Source of the DNA: Phoronis australis
Lineage: Eukaryota > Phoronida > Phoronidae
Reading direction: 5' to 3'
NCBI GenBank assembly: GCA_002633005.1
Contig: NMRA01000357.1
Coordinates: 117,032 to 179,031, forward strand
DNA length: 62,000 nt
Below are positions 1 to 11,900 of this stretch, piece by piece (the first letter of the stretch is position 1; every line of letters begins with the position of its first letter). The notes beneath the pieces were generated by a model. That model was given only the letters and a program-made list of their open reading frames with translations, searched no databases and was not told where the DNA came from. Made by a program: the position numbers and the translations under genes.

Positions 1-2895
1 CAAAAAACATCAGAAAGTAGACTAAAGACCATTTGGGAAAACAAATCACTCTAACATGAAGGATTTCATCATTTACGCAACAAAAACTTTGTAACACCTT
101 TATTTCGTATGGTGAAGTTGCGATGCCATTGAACTTCAACGTAGGCGCTGACATGCGGCGACTTAGTGAACTAACGACTGCTGTTTGAAAAGTGCCAATA
201 CGCAGCAGTTTGATAGAATTTCTGAAAATGAAATAATTACCAATTAAAAGAGTGATAAATTCCTCATCTAAAAATCGAGGGGGCATATTGCGCAACTGGA
301 AAAACATCAATCTCCCGACCGACCAAAATTAGGCCTTCCGGACGATCGAAAACTCGCCATGAAAACTTGGCCTTGACTTCGAGAAAACAACTTGTGGAGA
401 TGCGCAGGCATCTAAACTACATCCTGTCCAAATTTCATGTTTGTATTTGAGAGTATAGTGCTCTTTTTGATAGGAGGAACAAGAGGCACTTTTTGGAAAG
501 ATGATTGCATGGCGGAAAATCATGTCCTAAAAAAAGCTTACAAAAATGATTTATCAGCAATAATTTGAGACAAAAAGATTACAAACTTACAAATAAAGAC
601 TAAGGTAACAATTTATAACACAAAATTGTAGTATAGTTAAGTTTGAAGTCTGAAATCGGGTAATTTACCGACGTGGGTTTTACATGGAGGCAGATATGGA
701 GCACCGTGGCCTACTTTTTGATTGTCCTCCCTATTTTGTGGCCTTGGACGGTAAAATCCCAGGTCGCATTTTCAAAACCGAGCTCACATTCAGAAATGCC
801 AGGTTGCTAAAATTTCCCGCCAAAAGCCATAATCTTAACATTTTCTGAATGATGTAAAAATAAGTTTTAATATGTAAAAATGACTTAACTGCAGCGTTAA
901 TTGCTCACAAATTTTTGGTCGCAAAATTAAGTTCTTACATGCAGGTACAGCGATCAGGAGCGGATCCAGAATTCTGAGTGGGGGGGCAGGGTAGAGTATT
1001 AGCCAGGATTTTGCTAGTCAGACATTTGCACCCCAGAACTGCCATATGGAACCTAGCCCTGCCCCTAGTACCAATACTAGTAGGCTCCTAGGACAACACT
1101 TAGCCCCTTGCCTTGGTTAACTGGTTAGGGGCTTCAATACTTCCCATTGCTTTCTGTGCTAGTAATTTCATTCCAGACAGAACTTACTTGTCAACGGGAT
1201 TTGGTTATTGTTTACAATCCGACTCTATTACCGTACATACTTGATACTACTATTTTCTTAATCCTCTAGTCATGGTGATTCCAAAAATGTATTACTTGTA
1301 TCGATTGGTCGATTATTATTCACAATTTCCTAGTTTTTTCCAAGGCGTTCATTTGCAACGTGGATTTAGTGAGGCAGCCATTTTTAAAAGTGCTTCACCT
1401 GTCGGCAGGATTGATAACTAACGGTTAACCGCGAGATGTCCAGTGTTTTAGAGGACGACATTTGTCCACGAGAACACACACTCTTGTGTTTTTTCTAGTT
1501 TTGAAGAGGCAATCTTTTATAAATGACTATTACTGTTTTTTACTCAGAGTTTCCCTAACATGCCACACGGTATCTTCAACATGCTCGCCAATTTTGGGGT
1601 CTTTTTGACACGCATGATCGTTGTTATCATTCCTGCCGACAGGTGTCGCAGTTTTATAATGGCGGTCACTCAAGATCAGCTGCCGCAAATGAACACCTCG
1701 TGAAAACGGTGAATGCATCAATAAGAAGTCCCTAATTGGTGCGAGTAATACATTTTGGAATCACCATGATAACCCTGGCGAGAGGATTCAGAAAATATTA
1801 ATATCAAGTATGTACGTTAATGGAGTCGGATTGTAAACAATAACCCAGGATTTTATTGTTTCTTTCTAGTACAGTTCTCCCTCTACTGGAATCCAGATTT
1901 CTTAGTACATGAGAAAACCACAAATTAAAGCCTAATAAAAGAAATTGATCAGAGCGCATGTTACATGCATGTAGCCAATGGAATAAATATAGCTCATTGC
2001 ATGTAGGCCTACTACTCTGGCAAATGAATTTTGATGACACGCAGACGAACTTCTAAATGAACGTCATATGACAACAACTTGATTTTTCATGTGTTGGGGG
2101 GTGCAATGTAGCATAGATTTGGACTTAATCTGCAGTTAATCCCGACTCCACAGGAAATTAAAAATCATGGGGAGGCTATTTGGAAAACTTAAGGATTTCA
2201 GATAATTTGTTGAGTCGAAACTGTATTTACATTCAAGTTGACCTACTGATGTTCACAAGGCAGGGACATATCAGTTGGTAAGTTTCGCCATAGGATTTCT
2301 GCAAAATTTTCTGATACAGGACCATAATTAAACATAGGTTACAGATACGTTGCAGAGTGTAAATTTGATGAATCGTAGCTTCAAGTTTCACTCCTTTCGG
2401 AGACCGGGTTTCAAATGCCTTAGGCCACAATAAGCGCCCTCCCGAAACGAATTTTTCTAAGCGCCCTGGGCACTTATTAGGGTGAATACGGTAGACCACT
2501 TTGTGCAGGACCACACGACGCGCTCACTGTGACCTTTTTTTTGAGACGAATCGCGTATTGGTCAACATTTACTGACTCGGTTAGAGCGTACTCTGTGTAT
2601 GTTTTTTACTGCCAAAGCACTGAGATGTGGACCGAAGTTAACCTTAAATAATAAGCGATAATTTATTCATTTTCATCTGGGAAACTAGCAATTATTTTTG
2701 TGCTCTGAAAATTTGCTCGTCGCCTTGGTGACTGGCAGGTGAACTTCTACTCGCCCAGTATTTCAGTAATAGGGATGACAGTAACGCCTATTAAACCCTT
2801 TATTAATATGCTAGCCCCTTGATGTGAAAGTTGAAACATAGTCGTAAATTTGTCTTTTGAGGACACTGTAACATGCTTATGTTCTGTTTGTCCAG
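1..2895. other. Nucleolin 5' flank or first intron
   Basis: No exon can be supported here. The first recovered nucleolin exon starts at 2896 after a splice acceptor and contains no plausible start codon, so this stretch is either intron 1 with the start exon inside it, or intron with the start exon beyond the window. It holds a foldback element (1203-1845) and, around 2417-2505, a decayed fragment rich in GCGCCC and GGGCGC motifs related to the elements at 55080 and 60318. The rest shows nothing recognisable. Confidence 0.6.
1203..1845. repeat. Foldback element with ~230-bp inverted arms
   Basis: The segment from about 1203 (GGTTATTGTTTACAATCC) recurs as its reverse complement ending at 1845. 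The two arms can be followed inward to about 1430 and 1590, past the shared CACCTGTCGGCAGG core, with mismatches and small indels. The roughly 160-bp middle is unpaired. No coding capacity is visible. This looks like a non-autonomous foldback or MITE-type transposon. Element boundaries were judged by eye. Confidence 0.75.
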
Positions 2896-2988
2896 GCTGG
2901 AAAACTTGCTAAAGGCAAAGCCAAGCAAGCCCCAATCAAAATGGTGGAACAGGAAGAATCTGACAGCAGTGAAGATGAGGACATGACG
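2896..2988 (+). CDS. NCL: Nucleolin exon A: basic then acidic N terminus
   Basis: Phase 0 at both ends (31 codons). It follows a TTTGTCCAG acceptor and ends at ACG|GTAAAA. It encodes a Lys-rich start and then EESDSSEDEDMT, which lines up with the early acidic/Ser stretch of vertebrate nucleolin (casein kinase 2 type sites). Confidence 0.85.
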
Positions 2989-5900
2989 GTAAAACCTCCA
3001 CCACCATGAAATGATGTGCCTGACGCACTTGGTTGAAATCCTCTGCCATGTCTGTTGGCAGAATCATAAGTGACCTGTATCCCCTGCCCTCAGGGTGGAG
3101 CTACTTCCCAAACCCTGCCTTCAGGGTATTCGGTTTACCATGCTGTTATCTCCCCTGGCCTCGGGGGTCATAACTAACTCGACCCCTGCCCTCAGGAGTC
3201 AGTCTACCTTAGTTTTGGTCAACCAGGTTGTCGGCCACACACGCTGTCAGTTAAATAATGGCTGGTTCTTTTGTATAGAGCAGTTCAAGATAGCATTTCT
3301 GGTCAGAAATCAAACATACTTTTTGCAAGCCTAGCCTGACACTGCTCAACGGCTGAGAACAATACTGCTGTGTCTCATCTCTTTTGTTCATTATTAAGGA
3401 TACAATCATGCAGTTCTCATAGATTTGGACTGCACAAATAATTCTCTTCATTGTCCAAATGAATCTGCACGAAGTCGTTATTTAGTTATGCGCTGTGTTG
3501 AATTTGACAATATAACTACCAGTAGTCAAAGGATATTATATCAACCATAGTGGCATTCTGAGCCTCTGACAACCTTGGAGTGTACATACGCTCTGGCCAC
3601 AGAGTTTGTTACGAGACTTGAATCACCCTTGCCCTCAGGGGTTACGTTTCAAAGTTCTGCCCTCAGAACTTGTCTGTATGAGTTCCATGGTAATGCGTCG
3701 CTGTGACAACGTGTTTCATGTTGGACGACCAGCCGCGGGCCCTTAAGGTGAATACCCTATGTGTTTTAGCAGACTGTATATAGTTTCTGCACTCGTTGGG
3801 TCTCAGGATTGTATGTCAGGATTGTATGTCAGTTGATTACATTGTTCTCCACGTGTTTGACTTGTCACTGCATGGAATTTGAATTTTGCTGTGACTAATA
3901 TGGCTTACTTGCGTCAAGTGTGAGTATTGGGAGATTAGTACATTGAGATAATGGGATATTTTGGACTTGTGGTACCATGTTGGACTTGTGGTACCATTTT
4001 GGACTTGTGGTGCCATTTTGGACTTGTGGTACCATTTTGGACTTGTGGTACCATTTTGGACTTGTGGTACCATTTTGGACTTGTGGTACCATTTTGGACT
4101 TGTGGTACCATTTCACTGCAAACACATACGACCTACAGTGTGGACATGGACTTCTGAACATGTTCATGAATTTTGTATTTCCAGTCGAGTTTGAATTTTG
4201 TGCTGTGGAATGCATTGGATCGTTCTTTGGAGCAGTTTCAAATTACAGGGTGGCCTGTTTATTTGTCAGACTGCCTAACAGATGTTAATATTGAGAAAGT
4301 GGGGGTCATTTCAAGCACCTTTTTTAATTTTGCTGGCCTTTTAATTCTGGCTGTCCCGTCGAACCCATCCAAAACAACATTCTGGCCGTCTTTTGGACAG
4401 CTAAGGCGACTGCTGCATAAACCCATGCCTAAAAAAATTGAGCTGGGATACCCTCTTGTCCTGGGTTGTGGCGGGATACGCTGACCAACGTTGGCATTTT
4501 GATGAGCAAGATACTTAGGTCCAAATACGTTGACATAACTTGTGACTAAATAAAGCTGAATCGTGCAGAGTAAATAACAATTTGACATTTACTTTACCTT
4601 GCTTTTTTGGCCACTGCTGAAATGCAAGCGCGTCCCAATCTCAGAATAACTTTTTCAGGGCCCTCAATCCGTTGATTTTGAAGCCGGCTATGGACTTCAT
4701 TCCCCTTAAAAGGATATTGAAAAATTAGCAAAATTCCCCTCATGAGGCCCAAAAGTTCCCCTCAAGTGATTGAAAAATTCCACTCGAGGTTTGAATTCTT
4801 TTGTAACTCTCGCAGGTCACAATTTAAAGGAGTTTAAAATGTTACTTGAGGAAGTTTGGCGGGGGGCTATTGATGGTGATCGGGAGGTAGAATTTTCCCC
4901 TTAACCCAAAAAATTCCCTCGGAAGGCACAAGCACCTTTCTTCCTGGATAATTGAGGGCCCTGTTTTACACTTGGCAATGCGACGTTAAGCGAGTTGATT
5001 AGGTGTGATGGATGATGCATTTTGATTTGATAATAGGTAACAAACTGACTCTTCCTGGCATTGTCTTCGCCTTTTATCCTTGAAATAAAAATCTCTCAGT
5101 ATTAAGTCTCAATTATTATGTGACACGACAAATTATGCTCTGAAAATTGGCAAAGTTAGTAATGAATTGACCTATCGCAAGCTCCTCCCCCTTGCGTAAT
5201 GTCAACTAACAAACAATAAGTTTTACTGGGCAACGTGTTGTTTGTCGGGTAAAGTGGTGGCTTAGAAGCAAAGGTGTGTCAAGAATGCTGCGTTCTAAAT
5301 AGCCAGTTAAGCCGTCGCTCAAAATCCTGGCGATAGGTCAAATGGGAGAGATTGGATCTATTGAAGGTGTGTCAGTTGCGTCTGAGGCATGTTTGCCACC
5401 TGTTAAACTGTTTGGTGTTTTTTTTTTCAGTCTGACGACGAAAGTGGTGAAGAAGTTATGCCTCAGAAAGTGAGTGTTATATCATAAGTGCATTCCACAT
5501 TTGGCTGTTACAACACACTGCTCTGTTGAACATGTAATCACCCGTGGGCTTATGTAGGACCTTGAGTAGGAAAATACCAAATTTGACGAACTTGAGAACA
5601 TATCTCAGAAATGGCTGAACAGCAGCTTTTACATGCTTTAATGTGCTGCTCTCTTTTGGCAAAGATTGGAACTGTCTTTAACAGGGCTTGGAATTTGCAA
5701 ATAAAGTACTAGTTTACAAACAACCCTGGTCCTCCATTGTGCCTGAAACCATCTGAGAACTAGTTAAAATGACAATCTTGTGAAAGTCTCGTTTTGCGAG
5801 ACTATGTTTGTGACGATGAGTATGGTAACATTTCATCATTACCTTAATGAAACAAGCCCAGTTTCTATATGCCCACATATTTGTATGTGGACGCATTATG

Positions 5901-8900
5901 CCGTCATTCCAGTCTGGCATCTGGCATCCGCTGCTCTTTAACTTATGTTCAAGAAGTTATGCATGTTTTCCTTTCATGGAATAGACATGAGCGATTTTTC
6001 AGACGGTTCCGACCACCGTTGTGCCCCCTAGTGGCAATTATAGTTCTTCACATTTACCTTCAAATGTCCAGATTTTCAAAAAATTTGGAATGTGTCCTTC
6101 CGTTTTCAGGTGGATTTCGGGTATTTTGTGCCACTTAGTGGCCTTTTTTTTGCTGTTTCTGTGTCTGTGTTTCCCGTCCACCTTCCATCAACCAAATCAT
6201 CCTAAGGATGAACTTGAAAATAAGCGTATTTGTTCTCAGTGTGAAGAGGACTGTTGAAGACTGTGGCACCTCCTAGTGGCAGTTTTGTTTTGCGCCCATA
6301 GCTGTATCTCCTAAACCCACTGCAGATTCTTTATTAACTTTAGTAAATGTATTATATGAAGTGAGCATCAGATGACTTTCAGATGGATCCAACGAACGTG
6401 TGCCCCCTAGTGGCAATTTCATTTTTTTCCGTTTCCTTTATTTCTCTGAAGCTCCTTGACAGATTTTTATGAAATTTGTTAAATATTGACAGTATTGGGT
6501 CATTTTTAGAGCATGCTTGTGTGAGCTTGTTCAACCCTATCTCATTATTCACACGTTAAATATTTACAAGTGACTGTTTGATACAGAATAGGATTTCCTC
6601 CCGGGGAACACTTCCACTTTGTTCAAAATTCCCTGTATTGAGTATCTGTATTATGTACCATGAATAAAAGACTTTGAATTTTGGTGTGATGAATTTGTGT
6701 GGTTTGCGTCAAATATGAGATTCATTGCAACAACTTACTTGCACCTCAAGACTACTGTTTGCACGAGGATTTTCTAAACAATGGTCGTAGATTGTGTAAT
6801 TCACATGGAGTTAAAAAATTTTCACTTAATGAAGCATTATCAGATTATAACTTTGTCGTTTCAGAAAATTGTTGGTGGTGTTAAACCTGGTGAGGATGAA
6901 GAGGAAGACGACGACGACGATGATGATGATGATGACAGTGAGGAAGATGATAGCGACGGTAAGTGTTATGATTTGACTGTGTGAGAGCATATCTGTTCTA
7001 GCTGCAACGTAAAGTTTAATTAAAGTATGTCTGCTTGAACAGCCCATAATTTGACTCTATATACATTACTCCTAGTGGCCATTTTGTTCTCTAGAGTTGC
7101 TTTAGGGAAGAGTATTTCTGAAGGATATCTAAAAGAGACGACTGATGAATGTCGAGTAAGCTTGACACAGACACGATGTCAATTGCCGAACCTTTCGTTT
7201 TTAGTGGTTATTTGTCCACTGTTACATGGTGAGAAGGGGCTTTCCAAGTGTTGTGTTGTGGGGGAAGAGGCCTTCTGAATGGTGTCTATAGTAGTGATTG
7301 ACACATTAAAACTTGGCTCGGCGGAGTGTGATAATAGTGAGCTGGCACCGCTTGATTTTCGGGCTGATTCGACTACTGTAGCACCTCCTAGTGGCCCTTA
7401 GGAGCACATCGTATGCGATGTACTGTGGGCGGTTAAACACGTTTGTACTGATGATCTTATTGCAGAAGAAGCCCCACCTCAAAAAGTTGTGACACCGAAT
7501 AAGAAGGCGCCGAAGCCGGCTGGCAAAGCTGTAGTTGCTCCACCTGAGGAGTCCAGTGATGATGAAGAATCAGAGGATGATGATGAGGATGATGATGAAG
7601 AAGATGATGAAGAAGAGGAACTTCCTATGAAAGTGAAGGCTGCAGCTGCTGCTGTTAAACAGAATGTCGGGGAGGAGGATGAAGATGATGATGACGAAGA
7701 TGATGATGATGAAGATGATGATGATGACTCTGACGATGCAGAAGATGGTGTTGCGGCAAAAATGGATGTTGGTGAAGATGATGAAGACGAGGATGAGAGT
7801 GATGATGATGATGAGGAGGAGGATGATGAAGGTGGGTTTTCTACTATTTTAAGGCGATTTTGTGCTTGTTGTTCCCCCCTATCGTTTTTCAAGCAGCCCA
7901 AGTACTTATCAAATTGGGGCCAAATAACTTGACGTTACTCGACTATTCCAGTCTATTTTTACTATAAATACCAAAGTGCAGGGCTTGGAATTTTCCGCGG
8001 AAACGCGGATTTCCGCTTTTTTCAAATGTGCTTTCCGCTTTTTTTATAATATTTCCGCGTAAAAAAATCGGATTTGATATAAAATTTCCGCGGCAAATTC
8101 CTTTCTTACCGCGGCGTTGCAGACGACGTTCACCTCGAAAAGCGGAAGTTGCTCTTTATGTTCGGAGGAACGTAAATTGTCAACATTGCCGGGGCATCTG
8201 GGATAGCGTGGTGTGATTTTCAATGGCGTCTCGTGTTATTGTTAAGCGCGGCGACAAATACTACCGCTCTGCAGCCAAAAATGTGTGGGTTGGGAGTAGA
8301 CGGGCGAGCTAAAAGGACGCAGACGCATGCTACTGATGGTGGTAACGTTTTTTTTTTAGTCCGCCCGATTTTTGTCGGAGAAACGGTTCACATCGACCAG
8401 TTCTAGGCTGGGTTACCGGGCGATGATTTGGGCCGTAAAAGTTTCCGCGTTTTTTGTCATTGGTCATTCCAAGCCCTGAAAATGACGATCGGCAAATACT
8501 GACAGCCAAGTTTTTGGGGGAATGCCTTCCTGTTCTGTGAAGTCAGTGACTTCATACGGAATTCCTCGCATGTCGCGAAATATTGCATCCAGCGATAACT
8601 GTCCGTTCATGGACACTTAATTTTTGAAATTGATGTACACTTGTCTGAAGTTCAAAGGATTTGCTGTACGCCAATGCTAGCTGCCAATGTGTATTCGACG
8701 GAACAACGAATTTGAAATGGGAAACCATATCCGTTGAAAAAATGATACACGTCAAAATTGTAGGACTAACCTTCAGTACAGGTGCCATCAATGTTGTTGA
8801 GCATGCAAACCAGATAAAACTTAGCGCATACTTCCTTAATTTGCTTGCACTGTTACGTTGCAACGCGGATGAATAAATGAAAAAATTTTGAAAAATTTGC

Positions 8901-11900
8901 TCAGGCCAAACGACGTATATTGATGCGTGAGAATGCAGTGCAAATATCATGAGAAGTAAGGTTGTAATGTTGGTTACGTATTTAATGACTAATTTAGTAT
9001 GAAAGTAAAAGCCTCGAAATGCTTTATCGTTGTGCGGAAGATCATCGGGCAATTTGAGTTTGCTCTGTATGTGGCACTGTGTGCTGCATATGGAAAAAGT
9101 AGGTCACCCAGTCACGTGCACAGCACCTGTTACTTGTGCTGTGAATCAGGCCGGGATATTGCTTGAAAAATTACGAGTAAAGAATGGTTATTTTTAGAAT
9201 AAATTTGTTGTAGTGTAGTACGAAAAACTGTGATCGACTTTAGACCTTGTTACTGTTAATTTCAACAAAGCGTCGTCCATTTGTAATGCTCTGCAGAAGA
9301 TGCTTACAATCACGATGTCCCCAGCAACCATTGGCGACGCCTGTAGCCAAACTCTAGGTGACTCCAAATTTGCGTGTGAAGCGCTAGGAAAAAATAAGAA
9401 GTCATGAAAATACAAGGGCCAAAATCAAACACAGTTTTGGCGTTTTTTTAGTTGTCATCGTTTACGAGGTCAAAGACCGGATATATAAGCGCGAGTGCAA
9501 ATACACCATCTTTCCTATTTTCAAGTGAAGATTTTCGCCTTTGTTGAGCACTGGTGGGCCTGAGTTAGGAATTTGTTGAGGATATGTGTTCTCAAGGATA
9601 TATTTCTTCATGTCCTTTCGAATGCAATTGTTTTTTTCATGAGTTTAGATTATCTTGCTCAACTGCATTAAAGTAGTAGACTTCTCTTTTGAGAGCCTCA
9701 AAAAACATTGAGTTCTAAAATCATGAATTATCTGTCTAACATGCATTTTTCCTCGGATTATCTTACAAAAAACATTTGCAGGTCTTGATTTTTGTAGTTT
9801 GGTGACATTGCACACTTCCTGAATGGAACAAATCCTTTAATGTTTGTTTAGTATCCTTCTTCGTGGTTCTTTGAACAAGAAAAATAAGCATGCAAACAGT
9901 GTGCTAAAGTGCAAGGAAAATGGCCTTTTAGATATTTAAATTTTCCCCTCAAGCGTGAGGGGGGAACTCCCTACCTCCCCACTTTGGCGCAACTCCCAAC
10001 CTCCCCACTTCGGTGCTGTGCGCTTCAGAATTGCGATTCGTGTGACTCGTCTTTCTCATGACTTTGGAGCCGCGCTTTTGAAATCCTACACGAGTCCCTG
10101 ATATGAACTGTCATTTGTTGAATTTTTTTGTGATACTCAGAACTAAGCTCATAGCCAAACGTACATTCTGTCCGCTGTTTTAAATTAAACCTGTCTGGAA
10201 TCAGAAACTTGACAGTATGCACAACCTTGGCGGTTAGCTCTAGTGGGCAATATTTTTATAAATAAGTTCTTGTTCATGAATACAAAAATGAAGAGTAATG
10301 TGAATTTTTTAATCGATGAGTTTTTGACCTTCTCCGTTGGTTGTATTTTGCAGAAGAGTCAGAGGAGGAAGAAGAAGAGGTTGTCAATCAACAGAACAAA
10401 CGAGTCAAGAAACAGAAAGAACAGCCTGTGAAGAAGCAAAAGGTGGAGAATGGTGGTGGAGGTCAGTGTCATACGTTGGGTGGGCTTTAGCAAGAACAAT
10501 ACGGTCATCGTGGATTACACAGCGACACTCGAATTTACCCGCAAGCCCGTAAACATTCGTCAGTCACATTTGCTGCCTCGTTTTTGTGCCACTGGAGTTC
10601 ATACTTCCTTCCTCTTTCAATAAAAAATGTGCCTGAAACGAGCAAAGAGGTGTCGGATTTTTTAACTGATGGTTTGGTAAATCATGATGTCTCTTTCCTT
10701 GCCAACTTAGGTGCCCTAGTGCAGAATTTCAAAAAACCTTGACTTTGGCTGAAATTGATGCTGTTAGACCAGAACCAAGTAATTTTTTTTGGATATTGGT
10801 AAATACCTTGCTGTTTTAGGCTAGCCCTCTTGGTTTGTGTTGTGTCACTGACTAATTTGTCTCCCTTTCAGATGCCAGTACAGAAACAATCACTTTGTTC
10901 TGTGGTAACGTGGAAAAGGGTTTGACAGCGGAAGACTTGCAAAAATTCTTCAAAAAGAAGGGAATAACTCTGGGTGAAGTTCGCCGCAATGACAAGAAGA
11001 TGTAAGTGACTTATTCATGTTGTGTTGACGCAATGACAAGAAGATGTAAGTGACTTATTCATGCGTGTTATGGCATGTGGCATCGGAAGTTTTTTGATAC
11101 TTTGTGTAATTGTGAGGTTAATAACGCTAACGTTGAGTATTGATGCTATGTGTGACTTTATGATTACAAGAGCTTAAAATTTCAGGGCTTAACACTCGAG
11201 TCAGAAATTTGCTGTAGTTACTTCCCACACGTACATAAAATCTCATATTGAGTAAATGTCCAAAGTCTACGAGAATGTATACGTGACTGTTACTGATGAT
11301 TTCTAAACTGCTCCTTTCATATTTCCCCCAAAATGTTTACTTAAATTTGTATGCATGTTGCGCTGTTGTCTTCAGTTGACACAACTTGTTTTTTTCGTTA
11401 AGGTTTGGCTATGTGGACTTGGCCGACCCCGCTGATTTTGAAAAGGCTATGGCTCTGAATGGAAAGAAAATTGGGGAAAAACCAATCAAAATAGAAAAGT
11501 CAACAAGAAGTCCGGCACCTAAAAAAGAATGGCCGAGCACACCAGAGAAGAGGCAAGCAGCAAAGGAGAGAAAGTCAGACTTTGGTAAGTCTTCGCTGTT
11601 TGAGAAGTAACAAGGCTTGGAATTTTCCGCGGAAACACAGATTTCCGCTTTTTTCAAATGTTCTGTCCGCGTATTTTATTATATTTCCGCATAAAAAATC
11701 GGATTTGATATAAAATTTCCACGGCAAATTCCTTTCTTACCGCGGCGTTGCCGATGACTTTCACCTCAAAAAGCCGAAGTTGCGCTTTATGTTTCGGAGG
11801 AACGTAAATTGTCAACATTAGCGGGGCACCTGGGATAGCGTGGTGGATTTTCAATGCCGACTCGTGAGATTTTAAACCGTGGTGACAAATACTACGACTC

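Noticed and set aside
109-132. Nucleolin start exon beginning Met-Val-Lys-Leu
   Set aside because: The four codons match the vertebrate N terminus, but a stop follows four codons later and there is no usable donor site, so the match is probably chance.
3837-4288. Several overlapping repetitive open frames on both strands
   Set aside because: All are produced by the 19-bp minisatellite, which keeps every frame open.
7479-7901. Long poly-Ser open frame on the minus strand
   Set aside because: It is the exact reverse of the Asp/Glu codons of nucleolin exon D and has no other support.
10683-10751. Box C/D snoRNA in a nucleolin intron
   Set aside because: ATGATGT and CTGA lie about 65 bp apart, but no convincing terminal stem or rRNA guide was found. 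Vertebrate nucleolin does host snoRNAs, so a covariance search would be worth more than my reading.
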